A stretch of 64,000 nt of DNA from Paenibacillus plantiphilus (GCF_927798095.1 NZ_CAKMMF010000012.1:1-64000), one strand, 5' to 3'; counted from the stretch's first letter, positions 25,111-33,034 are shown. Notes: a model not told the origin generated them from the letters alone. Numbers and translations: made by a program.

Positions 25111-25139
25111 TTGAAGCGCTTGTGATAATAGCTTATAAT
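25111..25139 (+). promoter_or_regulatory. SigA-type promoter of a leader-peptide transcript
   Basis: TTGAAG (25111-25116) and TATAAT (25134-25139) are separated by exactly 17 bases. It faces the leader ORF at 25176. Confidence 0.75.
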
Positions 25140-25175
25140 AAAATGTAATTTACTGGATGGGGAGGATTTCGAGCT

Positions 25176-25223
25176 ATGAATACGATCAATTGGAATCAAC
25201 TTCATCATCACAAGAAGCGTTAG
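25176..25223 (+). CDS. Putative leader peptide (15 codons)
   Basis: The ORF reads MNTINWNQLHHHKKR and stops. GGGGAGG lies about ten bases before its ATG and a near-consensus promoter about 36 bases upstream. It is followed by a GC-rich hairpin and then a true terminator, so the transcript would be short unless read-through occurs. The three consecutive His and the Lys/Arg end recall attenuation leaders, but the gene downstream is not a recognisable amino-acid gene. A small independent peptide is the alternative. Confidence 0.5.
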   Translation: MNTINWNQLHHHKKR

Positions 25224-25240
25224 CACACCTGTAACTATAC

Positions 25241-25319
25241 AGGGAGGGCTAACGCTGCTCGCGTTGGCCTCCCTGCGGCATATGGAGCGGGCAGGACCAA
25301 GAGGTCCTGCGCGCTTTTT
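25241..25319 (+). terminator. Hairpin plus intrinsic terminator (possible attenuator)
   Basis: AGGGAGG (25241-25247) with AACGC pairs with GCGTT and CCTCCCT (25268-25274). A second stem, GCAGGACC (25291-25298) with GGTCCTGC (25303-25310), is followed by GCGC and five T residues. The second is a standard terminator, about 57 bases before the next gene. Confidence 0.8.
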
Positions 25320-25376
25320 GCTGACTAAAATATTGGTGAAAATGAAGGCCGACTATGAAAGGGAAGGTGAATGGTA

Positions 25377-25784
25377 ATGTTCGTAAGATTTCACGGAAAT
25401 TACTGCAGTTCTTTTACTAAACAGCCTGCTGGCATCTTTGCAGTAATCTATCATCTGAAACGTGATGGTAAATTGTCAGACGCTGACAGTGAGCTGTATG
25501 GTAATACCCTCGACTGGTTTGAGGATAATTTGCCTAATCCTCCATTGTACGATGAACAGAACAATTCGATAAGGGCGGTAACTTGGTTCAAAGATGGCGA
25601 GAGAACGGAGCACATGATCGAGCGGTTAAAACCATTCTTTGAAATAGCAGCAACGTATGGGGTGCAAATTATTAAATCTGTCGCAGAGGAACCTCCTGGG
25701 ACGATTGTTTATGAAGATGATTATCAGATCGCAGTTGCTGCCTATCCTGCGGCGGTTAATATGAAGGAGGCAGGTTTTCAATGA
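25377..25784 (+). CDS. Conserved protein of unknown function
   Basis: The protein has 135 residues. The ATG at 25377 is better spaced from GGGAAGG than the in-frame ATG at 25371. It begins MFVRFHGNYCSSF and contains KPFFEIAATYGVQI and a late IVYEDDYQI. It looks soluble, with no signal peptide and no catalytic motif I recognise. It sits directly after the leader/terminator unit and overlaps the next ORF by four bases, so the two were once a coupled pair. Confidence 0.7.
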   Translation: MFVRFHGNYCSSFTKQPAGIFAVIYHLKRDGKLSDADSELYGNTLDWFEDNLPNPPLYDEQNNSIRAVTWFKDGERTEHMIERLKPFFEIAATYGVQIIKSVAEEPPGTIVYEDDYQIAVAAYPAAVNMKEAGFQ

Positions 25785-26017
25785 AAATAAAGGCGATATT
25801 TCTTGATTTCTATGGAACGTTAGTGCATGAGGATGATGATATTATTCCACTTATATGCAAGCATGTACAAGCGGGATCGGCAGTGGAATGCCGGATTGAA
25901 GATATCGGGAACTATTGGTGGCAAGTGTTTTCACGGATGTTTCAGAATAGTTATGGAGAATCATTCAAAACCCAGAGGGAGCTTAATAAACGTTTTTCGA
26001 CATTTTGCGAGATGTAA
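25781..26017 (+). pseudogene. Truncated HAD-superfamily hydrolase
   Basis: The ORF encodes the first 60-70 residues of a HAD phosphatase: AIFLDFYGTLVHEDD carries motif I (D-F-Y-G-T), and the cap region begins with YWWQVFSRMFQ. After about residue 70 the frame ends. Family members are more than 200 residues long and none of the later motifs is found downstream. The sequence to about 26130 contains only short, stop-rich pieces, so the gene is probably broken by an internal deletion. Confidence 0.7.
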
Positions 26018-26178
26018 GACTCCTTGCTTAAACCGAAAACCACTTCACACGGAGGATATTTGTCTGCTTTTACGTCTAAGTGCAGAATTTTTAGTGAATA
26101 ATAAAGGGGAATGATAGTGGGTTATCGAATAGCTTATGAAGGATGATTTGCCTTTCAATTGTGAATGGTGGTGAGAGT

Positions 26179-26787
26179 ATGAACGATCAGATTATAATAG
26201 CGGCGGAGCGTGTTCTGGAACAACAGAATGGAATTGCTCGAACAAGAGACTTTCTAAGCGCTGGAATTTCGCCCTATTATGTAAAAAAATTGGAATCCAT
26301 TGGTGAAATCGTTCGCGTGAAACAAGGCATTTATCGGCATTCCAATCAAATGAATGAGCCATTGGATGAAATCATCGAGGTGTCAAAGCTGGTTCCCAAA
26401 GGGGTCATTTGTCTTCTCTCCGCCCTATCCTATTATGAACTGACAACTTTCAATCCTTGGGAATATCAAATCGCTATCCATCGAGGCGGCAAAAAACCAA
26501 AACTTCCGGATTACCCTCCGATTAAAATTATATATTTGGCAGATGCTCAATTTAATACAGGAATGGATGAGGTTCATATTGAGGGGGCTGCGGTTAAGAT
26601 CTACGACCGTGAGAAGACCATATGTGATATCGTTCGGTATCGAGAGAAAATTGGTATTGATCTGATGAAAGAGGGATTGAGGAACTACCTTAAATCACCT
26701 GAGAAAAATATTACGAAGCTGGTATCCTATGCAGATAAGCTGAGAATCCGGACTGTTTTGCAAAAATATCTTGAGGTGTTGATCTAA
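26179..26787 (+). CDS. AbiEi-type antitoxin / transcriptional regulator
   Basis: The protein has 202 residues. The ATG at 26179 lies behind GGTGGTGAGAG. The N-terminal winged helix (GIARTRDFLSAGISPYYVKKL) and the following IVRVKQGIYRH match AbiEi-family antitoxins. Typical later segments are ICLLSALSYYELT and IYDREKTICDIVRYREKIG. In type IV systems of this kind the antitoxin represses its operon and counters the partner nucleotidyltransferase without needing stable binding. The last base of its stop is shared with the start of the toxin gene. Confidence 0.85.
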   Translation: MNDQIIIAAERVLEQQNGIARTRDFLSAGISPYYVKKLESIGEIVRVKQGIYRHSNQMNEPLDEIIEVSKLVPKGVICLLSALSYYELTTFNPWEYQIAIHRGGKKPKLPDYPPIKIIYLADAQFNTGMDEVHIEGAAVKIYDREKTICDIVRYREKIGIDLMKEGLRNYLKSPEKNITKLVSYADKLRIRTVLQKYLEVLI

Positions 26788-27707
26788 TGAGCGATATTAG
26801 AAATATCCCTGCCTCCGTTTCTGAGCGTTTGAAAAATATTGCCAAAGCATCGGGAAAAGCATTTGATACATTGCTTCTGCTTTATTTTCAAGAGCGCTTC
26901 TTATACCGCTTGTCTATATCTGATTATAGAGACAAATTTATACTGAAGGGCGGGCTATTTCTTTTCTCGCAGACCAAATTCAAGGCACGCCCAACCAAAG
27001 ATGTTGATTTTCTTGCCAGACAGATTGCAAATGAACTGGAAACATTAAGGGAGTCATTTGTGGAGATTTGCTCATTAGAAGTACAGGGAGATGGAGTGGT
27101 ATTTCAGCTAGACGAATTGACAACGGAAAGGATTAAAGAAGATGCCGATTATGAGGGCATAAGGATCAAGGTAACGGCTCTGCTAGGTCGAATGAGAAAG
27201 AGTTTGCAGTTTGATATTGGATTTGGTGATGTTGTTGTTCCAAAGCCACAACTGATTGATTATCCGGTTCTGCTTGATATGGAAATCCCACAGGTGCAGG
27301 CTTACTCGAAGGAATCTGTCATTTCGGAGAAGTTCGAAGCTATGATAACCTTGTCAGTCATGAATAGTCGAATGAAGGATTTTTATGATATATATACGCT
27401 ATTGACCACTAATGATTTTGCTGGACGTGTATTATTCGAGGCAGTATTTGAAACCTTTCAACGACGAGGTACGGTGTTGGAAAAAGAGCATCCTCTATTT
27501 CAAACTGAGTTTGCGGAAGATGATAGCCGAACAAGGCAATGGATAGCGTTCTTACGTCGTACTGGCATTGAGGAACAACTCTCGTTTAAAGATGTGCTGG
27601 CTTGTATTATTGATTTCCTTGAGCCTATATATCAATCAATACTGGATGAGCAAGAATTTTTTTGTCGATGGAATTCCGTCAGCAGAACATGGATTAAGAA
27701 GAATTAA
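26787..27707 (+). CDS. AbiEii-type nucleotidyltransferase toxin
   Basis: The 306-residue protein is coupled to the antitoxin through TAATG. The nucleotidyltransferase motifs are FILKGGLFLF, RPTKDVDFLA (the D-x-D pair), the ISEKFEAMI helix and RMKDFYDIYTL, which together define the AbiEii/AbiGii (DUF1814) family. Such toxins modify tRNA or other RNAs with nucleotides and act in phage abortive infection or plasmid and locus maintenance. Both genes are intact, and codon use is A/T-richer than in the glycosylation genes, consistent with horizontal origin. Confidence 0.88.
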   Translation: MSDIRNIPASVSERLKNIAKASGKAFDTLLLLYFQERFLYRLSISDYRDKFILKGGLFLFSQTKFKARPTKDVDFLARQIANELETLRESFVEICSLEVQGDGVVFQLDELTTERIKEDADYEGIRIKVTALLGRMRKSLQFDIGFGDVVVPKPQLIDYPVLLDMEIPQVQAYSKESVISEKFEAMITLSVMNSRMKDFYDIYTLLTTNDFAGRVLFEAVFETFQRRGTVLEKEHPLFQTEFAEDDSRTRQWIAFLRRTGIEEQLSFKDVLACIIDFLEPIYQSILDEQEFFCRWNSVSRTWIKKN

Positions 27708-27839
27708 CGTTATGAATGAAAATGTCGAAAGGATACATAATTCGAATTTTGTGATGTGTCAGAATAGCGATCTGTCCAAAACAATTTCCGAAAGCTCGCT
27801 GCTTTACGCAAATGAATTCAGCATTTGCAAACAACTGGA

Positions 27840-27870
27840 GCCTGCGAAACTACTGAATGGCTTCGCAGGC
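27840..27870. terminator. Hairpin at the convergent end of abiEii and fabH
   Basis: GCCTGCGAA (27840-27848) pairs perfectly with TTCGCAGGC (27862-27870) in the gap between the two converging genes. T-tracts are weak on both sides. Confidence 0.5.
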
Positions 27871-27892
27871 CATGCATATGTTCGCTCCACGT

Positions 27893-28885
27893 CTAGAGTG
27901 TCCAGCGCAGCAGCAGCGCGGACTCTGTCAGACCGCCGCCGAATCCGTACAGCAGAACCGTATCGCCTGCCTGCATACGACCATCCTTTAACGCTAAATC
28001 AATAGCGAGTGGGATGGAAGCGGCGGAGGTGTTGCCATATTGTTCAATACTGGAGAGCGTTCGTTCAATGGGCAGGCCTGTTTTCTCACAAACAGATTCG
28101 ATAATGCGCATATTGGCGCTATGCGGAATGAACCAGTCGATATCGTCCACCGACAGGCTGTACCGCTCCAGCAGCGCAGCAATTCCTTTCGGAACCTGAC
28201 TCACAGCCCATTTGTACACCTCTCTGCCGTTTTGAACAATTTTCCCATTCGTCACAATCTCCCGCCCATTAATGGAGGAGGAGAGACTTGAGCGATATAG
28301 TTGATGACCTTCCCCGCCATTCGTGGATACATATGAGCCGATAAAAGCTCCCTCGTCCGCCCGTTCCACAAGCGCAGCTCCAGAACCGTCTCCGAACAAA
28401 ATACATGTTGTCCGATCGGTGTAATCGGTAATTTTGGATAACGTTTCTGTTCCGATGACAAGTATTTTGCGGTGAACGCCTGTTAGAATGAGGCCATTAG
28501 CGATTTGCAGCGCGGCAACGAAACCAGCGCATGCAGCCTGAATATCAACAGCTCCACAAGAAATAATTCCGAATTCAGCCTGAACACGAGCTGCCATGCT
28601 GGGGAAAAAGGTGTCCGGCGTTGCCGTTGCAACAAGGATGAAATCGACGTCATCCAGCTGCACATCGTAGCGCTCCTGCATATTGCGTACAGCAGCAAAG
28701 CACAGATCGCTGCAGAACTCGTCAGCAGCAGAGATCCTTCTTTCGTTAATGCCTGTTCGCTGTACGATCCACTCATGATTCGTATCTACAAGTTGGGACA
28801 GATCATGATTGGTTAATATACGTTCAGGAACATATGAGCCGAATGCTGTCAGCGCAGCCGACGATTGAAAGGATGGATGAGACAT
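27893..28885 (-). CDS. fabH: 3-oxoacyl-ACP synthase III (FabH)
   Basis: The protein has 330 residues. The start at 28885 is chosen because AAGGAG lies well placed before it; an in-frame ATG nine bases earlier sits inside that site. The catalytic triad is visible as Cys in DIQAACAGFVAA, His in WFIPHSANMRI and Asn in EQYGNTSAASIP. FabH condenses acetyl- or branched acyl-CoA with malonyl-ACP to start fatty acid synthesis. It stands alone, without fabF, fabD or fapR, so it may be a second, specialised FabH. The promoter carries a FapR-type operator. Confidence 0.93.
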   Translation of the reverse strand: MSHPSFQSSAALTAFGSYVPERILTNHDLSQLVDTNHEWIVQRTGINERRISAADEFCSDLCFAAVRNMQERYDVQLDDVDFILVATATPDTFFPSMAARVQAEFGIISCGAVDIQAACAGFVAALQIANGLILTGVHRKILVIGTETLSKITDYTDRTTCILFGDGSGAALVERADEGAFIGSYVSTNGGEGHQLYRSSLSSSINGREIVTNGKIVQNGREVYKWAVSQVPKGIAALLERYSLSVDDIDWFIPHSANMRIIESVCEKTGLPIERTLSSIEQYGNTSAASIPLAIDLALKDGRMQAGDTVLLYGFGGGLTESALLLRWTL

Positions 28886-28910
28886 ATAAACCATCTCCTT
28901 ATTACTAGGT

Positions 28911-28967
28911 ATTAGTACCAGGTGCTAATTATAAGTTTACTTTACTGAATACAAGGCGTTTTGTCAA
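28911..28967 (-). promoter_or_regulatory. fabH promoter with FapR-type operator
   Basis: On the minus strand TTGACA (28967-28962) and TAAAGT (28944-28939) are 17 bases apart. Just downstream lies the near-palindrome ATTAGCACCTGGTACTAAT (28929-28911), which matches the TTAGTACC...GGTACTAA type recognised by FapR, the malonyl-CoA-responsive lipid repressor. The position over the transcription start suits repression. Confidence 0.75.
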
Positions 28968-29108
28968 CCTTGTGGGTTGGGAGCAGCATTGTGGGAGCAG
29001 CATGAGCAACCTTGAACGCAAAAACTTGCCAGCATAGCGCCAGCTTAATGTGCAAACGCTAGGAAAGGGTCGCATCATGATGATCATAATGAATACGGAG
29101 GGTGACAA

Positions 29109-29843
29109 ATGCAGCGCAAATGGAAAGTGATTGCAGCAATTGCCGCATTGAGTACAATGATGCTTGTCGGATGTACGGACAGACAAGGGGATCTTGGCAA
29201 CCGCAACATTCGTGAGAACAATGTCCGTTATGATATGAGCGGCAATCGCATCATGAGCAAACGGTTTGCAAGCGATCAAAACAATGAGATGAACCGTGAG
29301 AATGGACGGCGCTTGAACAGCAATAACATTATCGGGCTGCATAAGAACTATCGGCTCGAAATGAGCGATGAGGTTGCCGACAAGCTGGCTTCCATGAAGG
29401 AAGTGGATAAAGCCTATGTGATGCTGACAGACAATAATGCCTATGTTGCCGTTTCCATCAGTGACGGTAAGAAAAAGGTCGGCCCTAATAAGATGAGCGT
29501 TAATCAAATCCCATCGCAGCCTCTCGGCAGAACGAATCAAGGGTACATGCATTTGAGCAGGAATGGCAACAATGGTTCTGCCTCTGACATTTATGATGAC
29601 AATCGGATCAAGGGGCTCGATGCCAAGGTTACCGACGACTTGAAGACGCGAATCGCGAGCACAGTGAAACAAATGGTGCCGCAGGCTGACAATGTGTATG
29701 TTTCCGCTAATCCGGATTTCGTAGACCGCATGACTGCATATATGAATGATGTACGTTTGGGACATCCCATTCAAGGCTTCATTGTCGAGTTCAATGCGAT
29801 GGTTGATCGCATTTTTCCAGTAAAGGCGGCTGGCAACCAATAA
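29109..29843 (+). CDS. YhcN/YlaJ-family sporulation lipoprotein
   Basis: The 244-residue protein has a lipoprotein signal ending LMLVGC-type (TMMLVGCTD, Cys at about 22), preceded by a basic start and hydrophobic core. After an Asn/Arg-rich linker comes the YhcN-like domain with VDKAYVMLTDNNAYVAVSI and the later IVKQMVPQADNVYVSANPDF-like segment, typical of forespore-expressed lipoproteins. It should sit at the outer face of the inner spore membrane. GGAGGGTG precedes the start. Confidence 0.87.
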   Translation: MQRKWKVIAAIAALSTMMLVGCTDRQGDLGNRNIRENNVRYDMSGNRIMSKRFASDQNNEMNRENGRRLNSNNIIGLHKNYRLEMSDEVADKLASMKEVDKAYVMLTDNNAYVAVSISDGKKKVGPNKMSVNQIPSQPLGRTNQGYMHLSRNGNNGSASDIYDDNRIKGLDAKVTDDLKTRIASTVKQMVPQADNVYVSANPDFVDRMTAYMNDVRLGHPIQGFIVEFNAMVDRIFPVKAAGNQ

Positions 29844-29867
29844 GTTTGAAGATGAGGAAACAAGAAC

Positions 29868-29923
29868 AAGAACAACCGTTGACGGTTGCGCCTGCACCAA
29901 GGCCGCCGGGGGTTGTTCTTTTT
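29868..29923 (+). terminator. Intrinsic terminator of the lipoprotein gene
   Basis: AAGAACAACC (29868-29877) pairs with GGTTGTTCTT (29911-29920), followed by further T residues. A GGC/GCC inner stem lies in the long loop. Confidence 0.75.
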
Positions 29924-30094
29924 ACATTTACACATAAGTAGTGTAACCATTCTATCCTTGATGAATTCCGAAGGAAGTCCCGCCCATTTTTCCCGAGGAC
30001 TGCACCACTGCAGGTGCCCTCTCATACTATATTTTGACTGTATCCCTTAACCTTGTTAAACCATAAAAACCCGAGCAAGGAGGGGTGACGAATT

Positions 30095-30316
30095 TTGGGT
30101 AGCGACCAGAAGAGCAAGTTTTTATTAACCCATCGTGAACGCGAAGTCTTTGAGCTGTTGGTACAGGACAAAACAACAAGAGATATCGCTCAGCAATTGT
30201 TCATCAGTGAAAAGACCGTGCGGAATCATATTTCTAATGTGATGCAGAAGTTGAATGTCAAAGGTCGTTCGCAAGCGGTTGTCGAGCTAATTAAGCTTGG
30301 GGAGTTAGTCATTTGA
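30095..30316 (+). CDS. gerE: GerE, late sporulation transcriptional regulator
   Basis: The 73-residue protein starts at a TTG behind AAGGAGGGG. It consists only of a LuxR-type helix-turn-helix: LLTHREREVFELLVQDKTT, then FISEKTVRNHISNVMQKL and VKGRSQAVVELIKLGEL. It agrees closely with the Bacillus GerE sequence as I remember it, in length and nearly throughout the recognition helix. GerE works with SigK in the mother cell to switch on late coat and cge genes, so it is a candidate regulator of the CgeB-like genes in this window. Confidence 0.93.
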   Translation: MGSDQKSKFLLTHREREVFELLVQDKTTRDIAQQLFISEKTVRNHISNVMQKLNVKGRSQAVVELIKLGELVI

Positions 30317-30335
30317 CATCACCGTATACTTTATT

Positions 30336-30387
30336 AAGCCTTCCTGCCGCACTTCTATTCTATAGAAGCGTTGGCGGAGGGCTTTTT
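30336..30387 (+). terminator. Terminator after gerE (duplicated element, copy 1)
   Basis: AAGCCTTCCTGCC...ACTTCT pairs with AGAAGCGTTGGCGGAGGGCTT and runs into TTTTT. The right arm and the flanking bases recur almost identically at 31803-31840. Confidence 0.8.
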
Positions 30388-31012
30388 GATGTATTCGCCA
30401 GGTGCAACGCTCTGGATGCAGTGTGATTGCCCAAGGATGAAGGAAGTGAGTGCGAAGATTGTTATTACATAGTTTGCAGAGCTACCTCCCACAAAGAAGA
30501 GTTTTTTGAAGTGTAAAACAAATAATAAGGCAGCAATGGAACAAAATATACCGAAAATACCCAAAAGAATGTGAAACCCAAAACAACTCCCAAGATGAAA
30601 ACAATAATTAATAATTTTCCGGTTCTGATTCTTTGAAAAAGGTTTCTACCGATAAACAGAAAAAACCATAGAGGTACTAAGTTGGAATGGTTATGAATAG
30701 ATACACAAATGCATAATAATAATACAGCCTATCATTGAACACAATGGGGTTTTGAAATGCAGTTATTAAGGAGAGAACTTCATTTCTTGCTTTACTTTGT
30801 AATATAATAAAGCCGATTATATAACATAAACCATGGGCAAATCCAAGAAAGACAAGTGTGAAAAAATTCTTAACGCCATAGGAATTCTAAGGTAACATTA
30901 AAATGAATTTACTTAAAGGGATTCGTTCTCGATATCGCTCAATAAATGCTATAAGACTTGAATATTTATTCCGAATCCAAATAATTGATTCCATTCGAAA
31001 TGAACTTTTTTA
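30388..31012. other. AT-rich gene-poor stretch with a probable decayed membrane-protein gene
   Basis: About 625 bases are without a supportable gene. On the minus strand short stop-interrupted pieces encode hydrophobic runs (GIFGIFCSIAALLFVLHF, YVITIFALTSFILG between 30390 and 30560), and similar pieces lie up to about 30850 in shifting frames. This is what an old small membrane-protein gene would look like after several frameshifts. No ribosome binding site or intact start is seen. Confidence 0.4.
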
Positions 31013-31021
31013 TGGTAAAAT
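31013..31021 (+). promoter_or_regulatory. Extended -10 promoter of the retropepsin module
   Basis: TGGTAAAAT is a TGn-extended -10 element with only a weak -35 region. Transcription would begin near 31028, which rules out the ATG there and supports the start at 31055. Confidence 0.5.
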
Positions 31022-31054
31022 AGAGACATGAATGACAGTGGGAGGAATGTAGCG

Positions 31055-31300
31055 ATGAAATGGCAGCAGATCAGAGAATTGTTTCCCGACCAATTTGTTT
31101 TGCTTTCTATACTCGATTATACCGAGCAAGAAGATAAAAAAATCGTGACGGAAGTTGCGCCAATACGGGTGATTCCCGCGCAAGATGCTAATAAGTCGTT
31201 TTTTAGCGCAGAGCCAGGCAGCATTGTTTATCACACCTCCAATGAGGAGTGTGTTATTCATTTGCGTAAGGATCCGCTATTGAGAGTGAGACGTGGCTAA
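31055..31300 (+). CDS. Small protein encoded with a retropepsin-like protease
   Basis: The protein has 81 residues. GGGAGG precedes the ATG at 31055. It begins MKWQQIRELFPDQFVLLSIL and contains a mixed alpha/beta pattern with a charged centre (EQEDKKIVTEV). No catalytic motif is visible. It shares one base with the start of the protease gene (TAATG), so the two are made together. A substrate, chaperone or inhibitor of the protease is a reasonable guess from this coupling. Confidence 0.75.
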   Translation: MKWQQIRELFPDQFVLLSILDYTEQEDKKIVTEVAPIRVIPAQDANKSFFSAEPGSIVYHTSNEECVIHLRKDPLLRVRRG

Positions 31301-31683
31301 TGAAGATGAATTATGACGGGCAACTCCTGACTACTACAATCACTCTTTGTTATCGTGGAAAAACGTTACAGATACCCGATATTATTATTGATACAGGCTC
31401 ATCACACACTATTTTCAGCCCTGATGTATTGGAGGCTGTCGGAGTAACATACGAAAATGGAGACCCCGTTTATGAGGCGTATGGCATTGGTGGAACCGTT
31501 TCTTTCTATACGAAAGTGATGGACTATATCCAGCTTGATAAGCTTAAAGCAGAGCAAATGGAGGTCGATGTTGGCATGCTTCCGAAGACGCATAAGGGGT
31601 TGCTCGGACTTGATATTCTGAAAACATATGGTTTTATTGTGGATATGAATAATCTTGAACTCTACACGCCTAATTTCCGCTGA
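31300..31683 (+). CDS. Retropepsin-like aspartic protease
   Basis: The 127-residue protein has IIIDTGSSHTIFS at about residues 29-41, the D-T-G active-site loop of pepsin-like folds. The flap region (YEAYGIGGTVSFYTKV) and LLGLDILKTYGFIVDMN, the conserved hydrophobic-hydrophobic-Gly and I-L-x-x-Y segment, follow. One D-T-G per chain means it must dimerise to be active, as retroviral proteases do. There is no signal peptide or transmembrane segment, so it is cytoplasmic. Confidence 0.85.
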   Translation: MKMNYDGQLLTTTITLCYRGKTLQIPDIIIDTGSSHTIFSPDVLEAVGVTYENGDPVYEAYGIGGTVSFYTKVMDYIQLDKLKAEQMEVDVGMLPKTHKGLLGLDILKTYGFIVDMNNLELYTPNFR

Positions 31684-31777
31684 CGGATTGTCTTTCTTAT
31701 CATAAATCGGGCTACCTCTTAGTTCGTATTCTCGTGTTGTTTCAAACTCCATTACAAGTGATGCAGAAGTTCTTACT

Positions 31778-31829
31778 TAGCCTTCTTGCCGTGCTCCTAT
31801 CCTATAGAAGCGTTGGCGGAGGGCTTTTT
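31778..31829 (+). terminator. Terminator after the protease gene (duplicated element, copy 2)
   Basis: TAGCCTTCTTGCC...CTCCTA pairs with TAGAAGCGTTGGCGGAGGGC and continues into TTTTT. From TATAGAAGCG to TTTTTGATGT it is identical to the terminator after gerE. Confidence 0.8.
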
Positions 31830-31891
31830 GATGTTTCCGTTAGGTGCTCATTAGTTACCTAGCACGACAATACAACAATAGGAGTGAGTGA

Positions 31892-32230
31892 ATGCCATCG
31901 TATCGGATTATTGTGGACCTTTCGGATCGGCAGCTGTATTTGTTGGACGGGGATATTGTGGTGCGGGGATTTCCGGTTGGCATTGGTAAAATGCTGACGC
32001 AAACACCGACTGGCGAGTTCACGATAGTGAACAAGCAGGCCAATCCAGGTGGTCCTTTCGGCGCATTCTGGATGGGACTGTCGAAGCCACACTATGGCAT
32101 CCACGGCACGAATGACCCCGCTTCAATCGGCAGAGTGGTGTCCCACGGCTGCATTCGGATGCACAATAAGGATGTCGTTGAGCTTGCCGGTATTGTGCCC
32201 ATTCGGACACGTGTTACGATTCGACCATAA
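31892..32230 (+). CDS. Minimal L,D-transpeptidase (YkuD domain only)
   Basis: The 112-residue protein is the bare catalytic domain: [16 protein letters not shown] at the start, [22 protein letters not shown] and the catalytic SHGCIRMHN with its Cys. LysM and signal peptide are both missing, although YkuD enzymes normally act on peptidoglycan outside the membrane or in the spore cortex region. Mother-cell location during sporulation, or release on lysis, would explain this. GGAGTGAGTG precedes the ATG. Confidence 0.88.
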   Translation: MPSYRIIVDLSDRQLYLLDGDIVVRGFPVGIGKMLTQTPTGEFTIVNKQANPGGPFGAFWMGLSKPHYGIHGTNDPASIGRVVSHGCIRMHNKDVVELAGIVPIRTRVTIRP

Positions 32231-32386
32231 AGGGGCATATTAACTGAAAGCTCGGTGCTGAAGCGTCATAATAATTTTATATTGCGCATTTAAAAAGATA
32301 TATGATACATTATTTAATATATAAGATGTTCTATTTAATCAACTATGTCTACTATTCGCGATTATTACAGCAAGGGTGTGGTTTAA

Positions 32387-33034
32387 ATTACGCTATCTGA
32401 ACGTCAGATGGAGATTCTGAAGCTTGTGAAGCTGCACGCCCCCATTACTGGCGATGGCATTGCAGAGATGATGGGGATTAGCAAGCCGACGCTGCGGGCG
32501 GATTTGTCGCTGCTGGTGATGCTGCGTCTGCTGGAAGCAAAGCCGAAGGTCGGATATTTTCTCGGTGATGCAAGCACCGGGAGAGAGAGTGCGTTTAAGC
32601 GCTGGCAGGGTGCGCTGGTACAGGATGTGCAAGGAATGCCCATTAATGTAGCAGAGACGGTATCGGTTCATGATGCTGTTATTACATTGTTCATGGGGAA
32701 TGCGGAGGCTTTGACTGTTGTGGATGAGCAGCAGCATTTTGTAGGTGTTGTCACGCCGAAGGATCTGCTGAAGATTGCGCTGGGCAATCCGAATGCGTCG
32801 ATGATACCTGTCAGCATGGCCATGAACCGCTTGCCCTCGATTGTTACGGTAAGGTCGGATCAGCCGCTGCTGGATGCGGTCAACAAGATGCTTATTCACG
32901 AAATGGACGGTCTGCCTGTTGTGTCGGGCAGCGATGTTTCTTCGCGACGTGTCGAGGTGACGGGCTGGATTAGCAAAACAAATATTATCCGCTGGATGAC
33001 AGAATCGGAATTAGAGCTGCAAAGGCAAGATTAG
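32387..33034 (+). CDS. ccpN: CcpN-type regulator (HTH plus two CBS domains), possible ATT start
   Basis: An N-terminal helix-turn-helix (APITGDGIAEMMGISKPTLRADL) is followed by VGYFLGDA and two CBS domains (about 75-135 and 140-205). This is the CcpN layout that represses gluconeogenic genes when ATP is high. The first ATG, at 32408, has no ribosome binding site. The frame is open back to an ATT at 32387, preceded by AAGGGTG, and this would restore the ITLSERQ start expected from relatives. The PPSR gene follows, as in Bacillus, and glpX comes after it. Confidence 0.85.
   Translation: MTLSERQMEILKLVKLHAPITGDGIAEMMGISKPTLRADLSLLVMLRLLEAKPKVGYFLGDASTGRESAFKRWQGALVQDVQGMPINVAETVSVHDAVITLFMGNAEALTVVDEQQHFVGVVTPKDLLKIALGNPNASMIPVSMAMNRLPSIVTVRSDQPLLDAVNKMLIHEMDGLPVVSGSDVSSRRVEVTGWISKTNIIRWMTESELELQRQD

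Noticed and set aside
25111-25319. T-box or known riboswitch before the gene at 25377
   Set aside because: The leader is too short for a T-box, no T-box sequence or specifier loop is visible, and a translated short ORF fits better.
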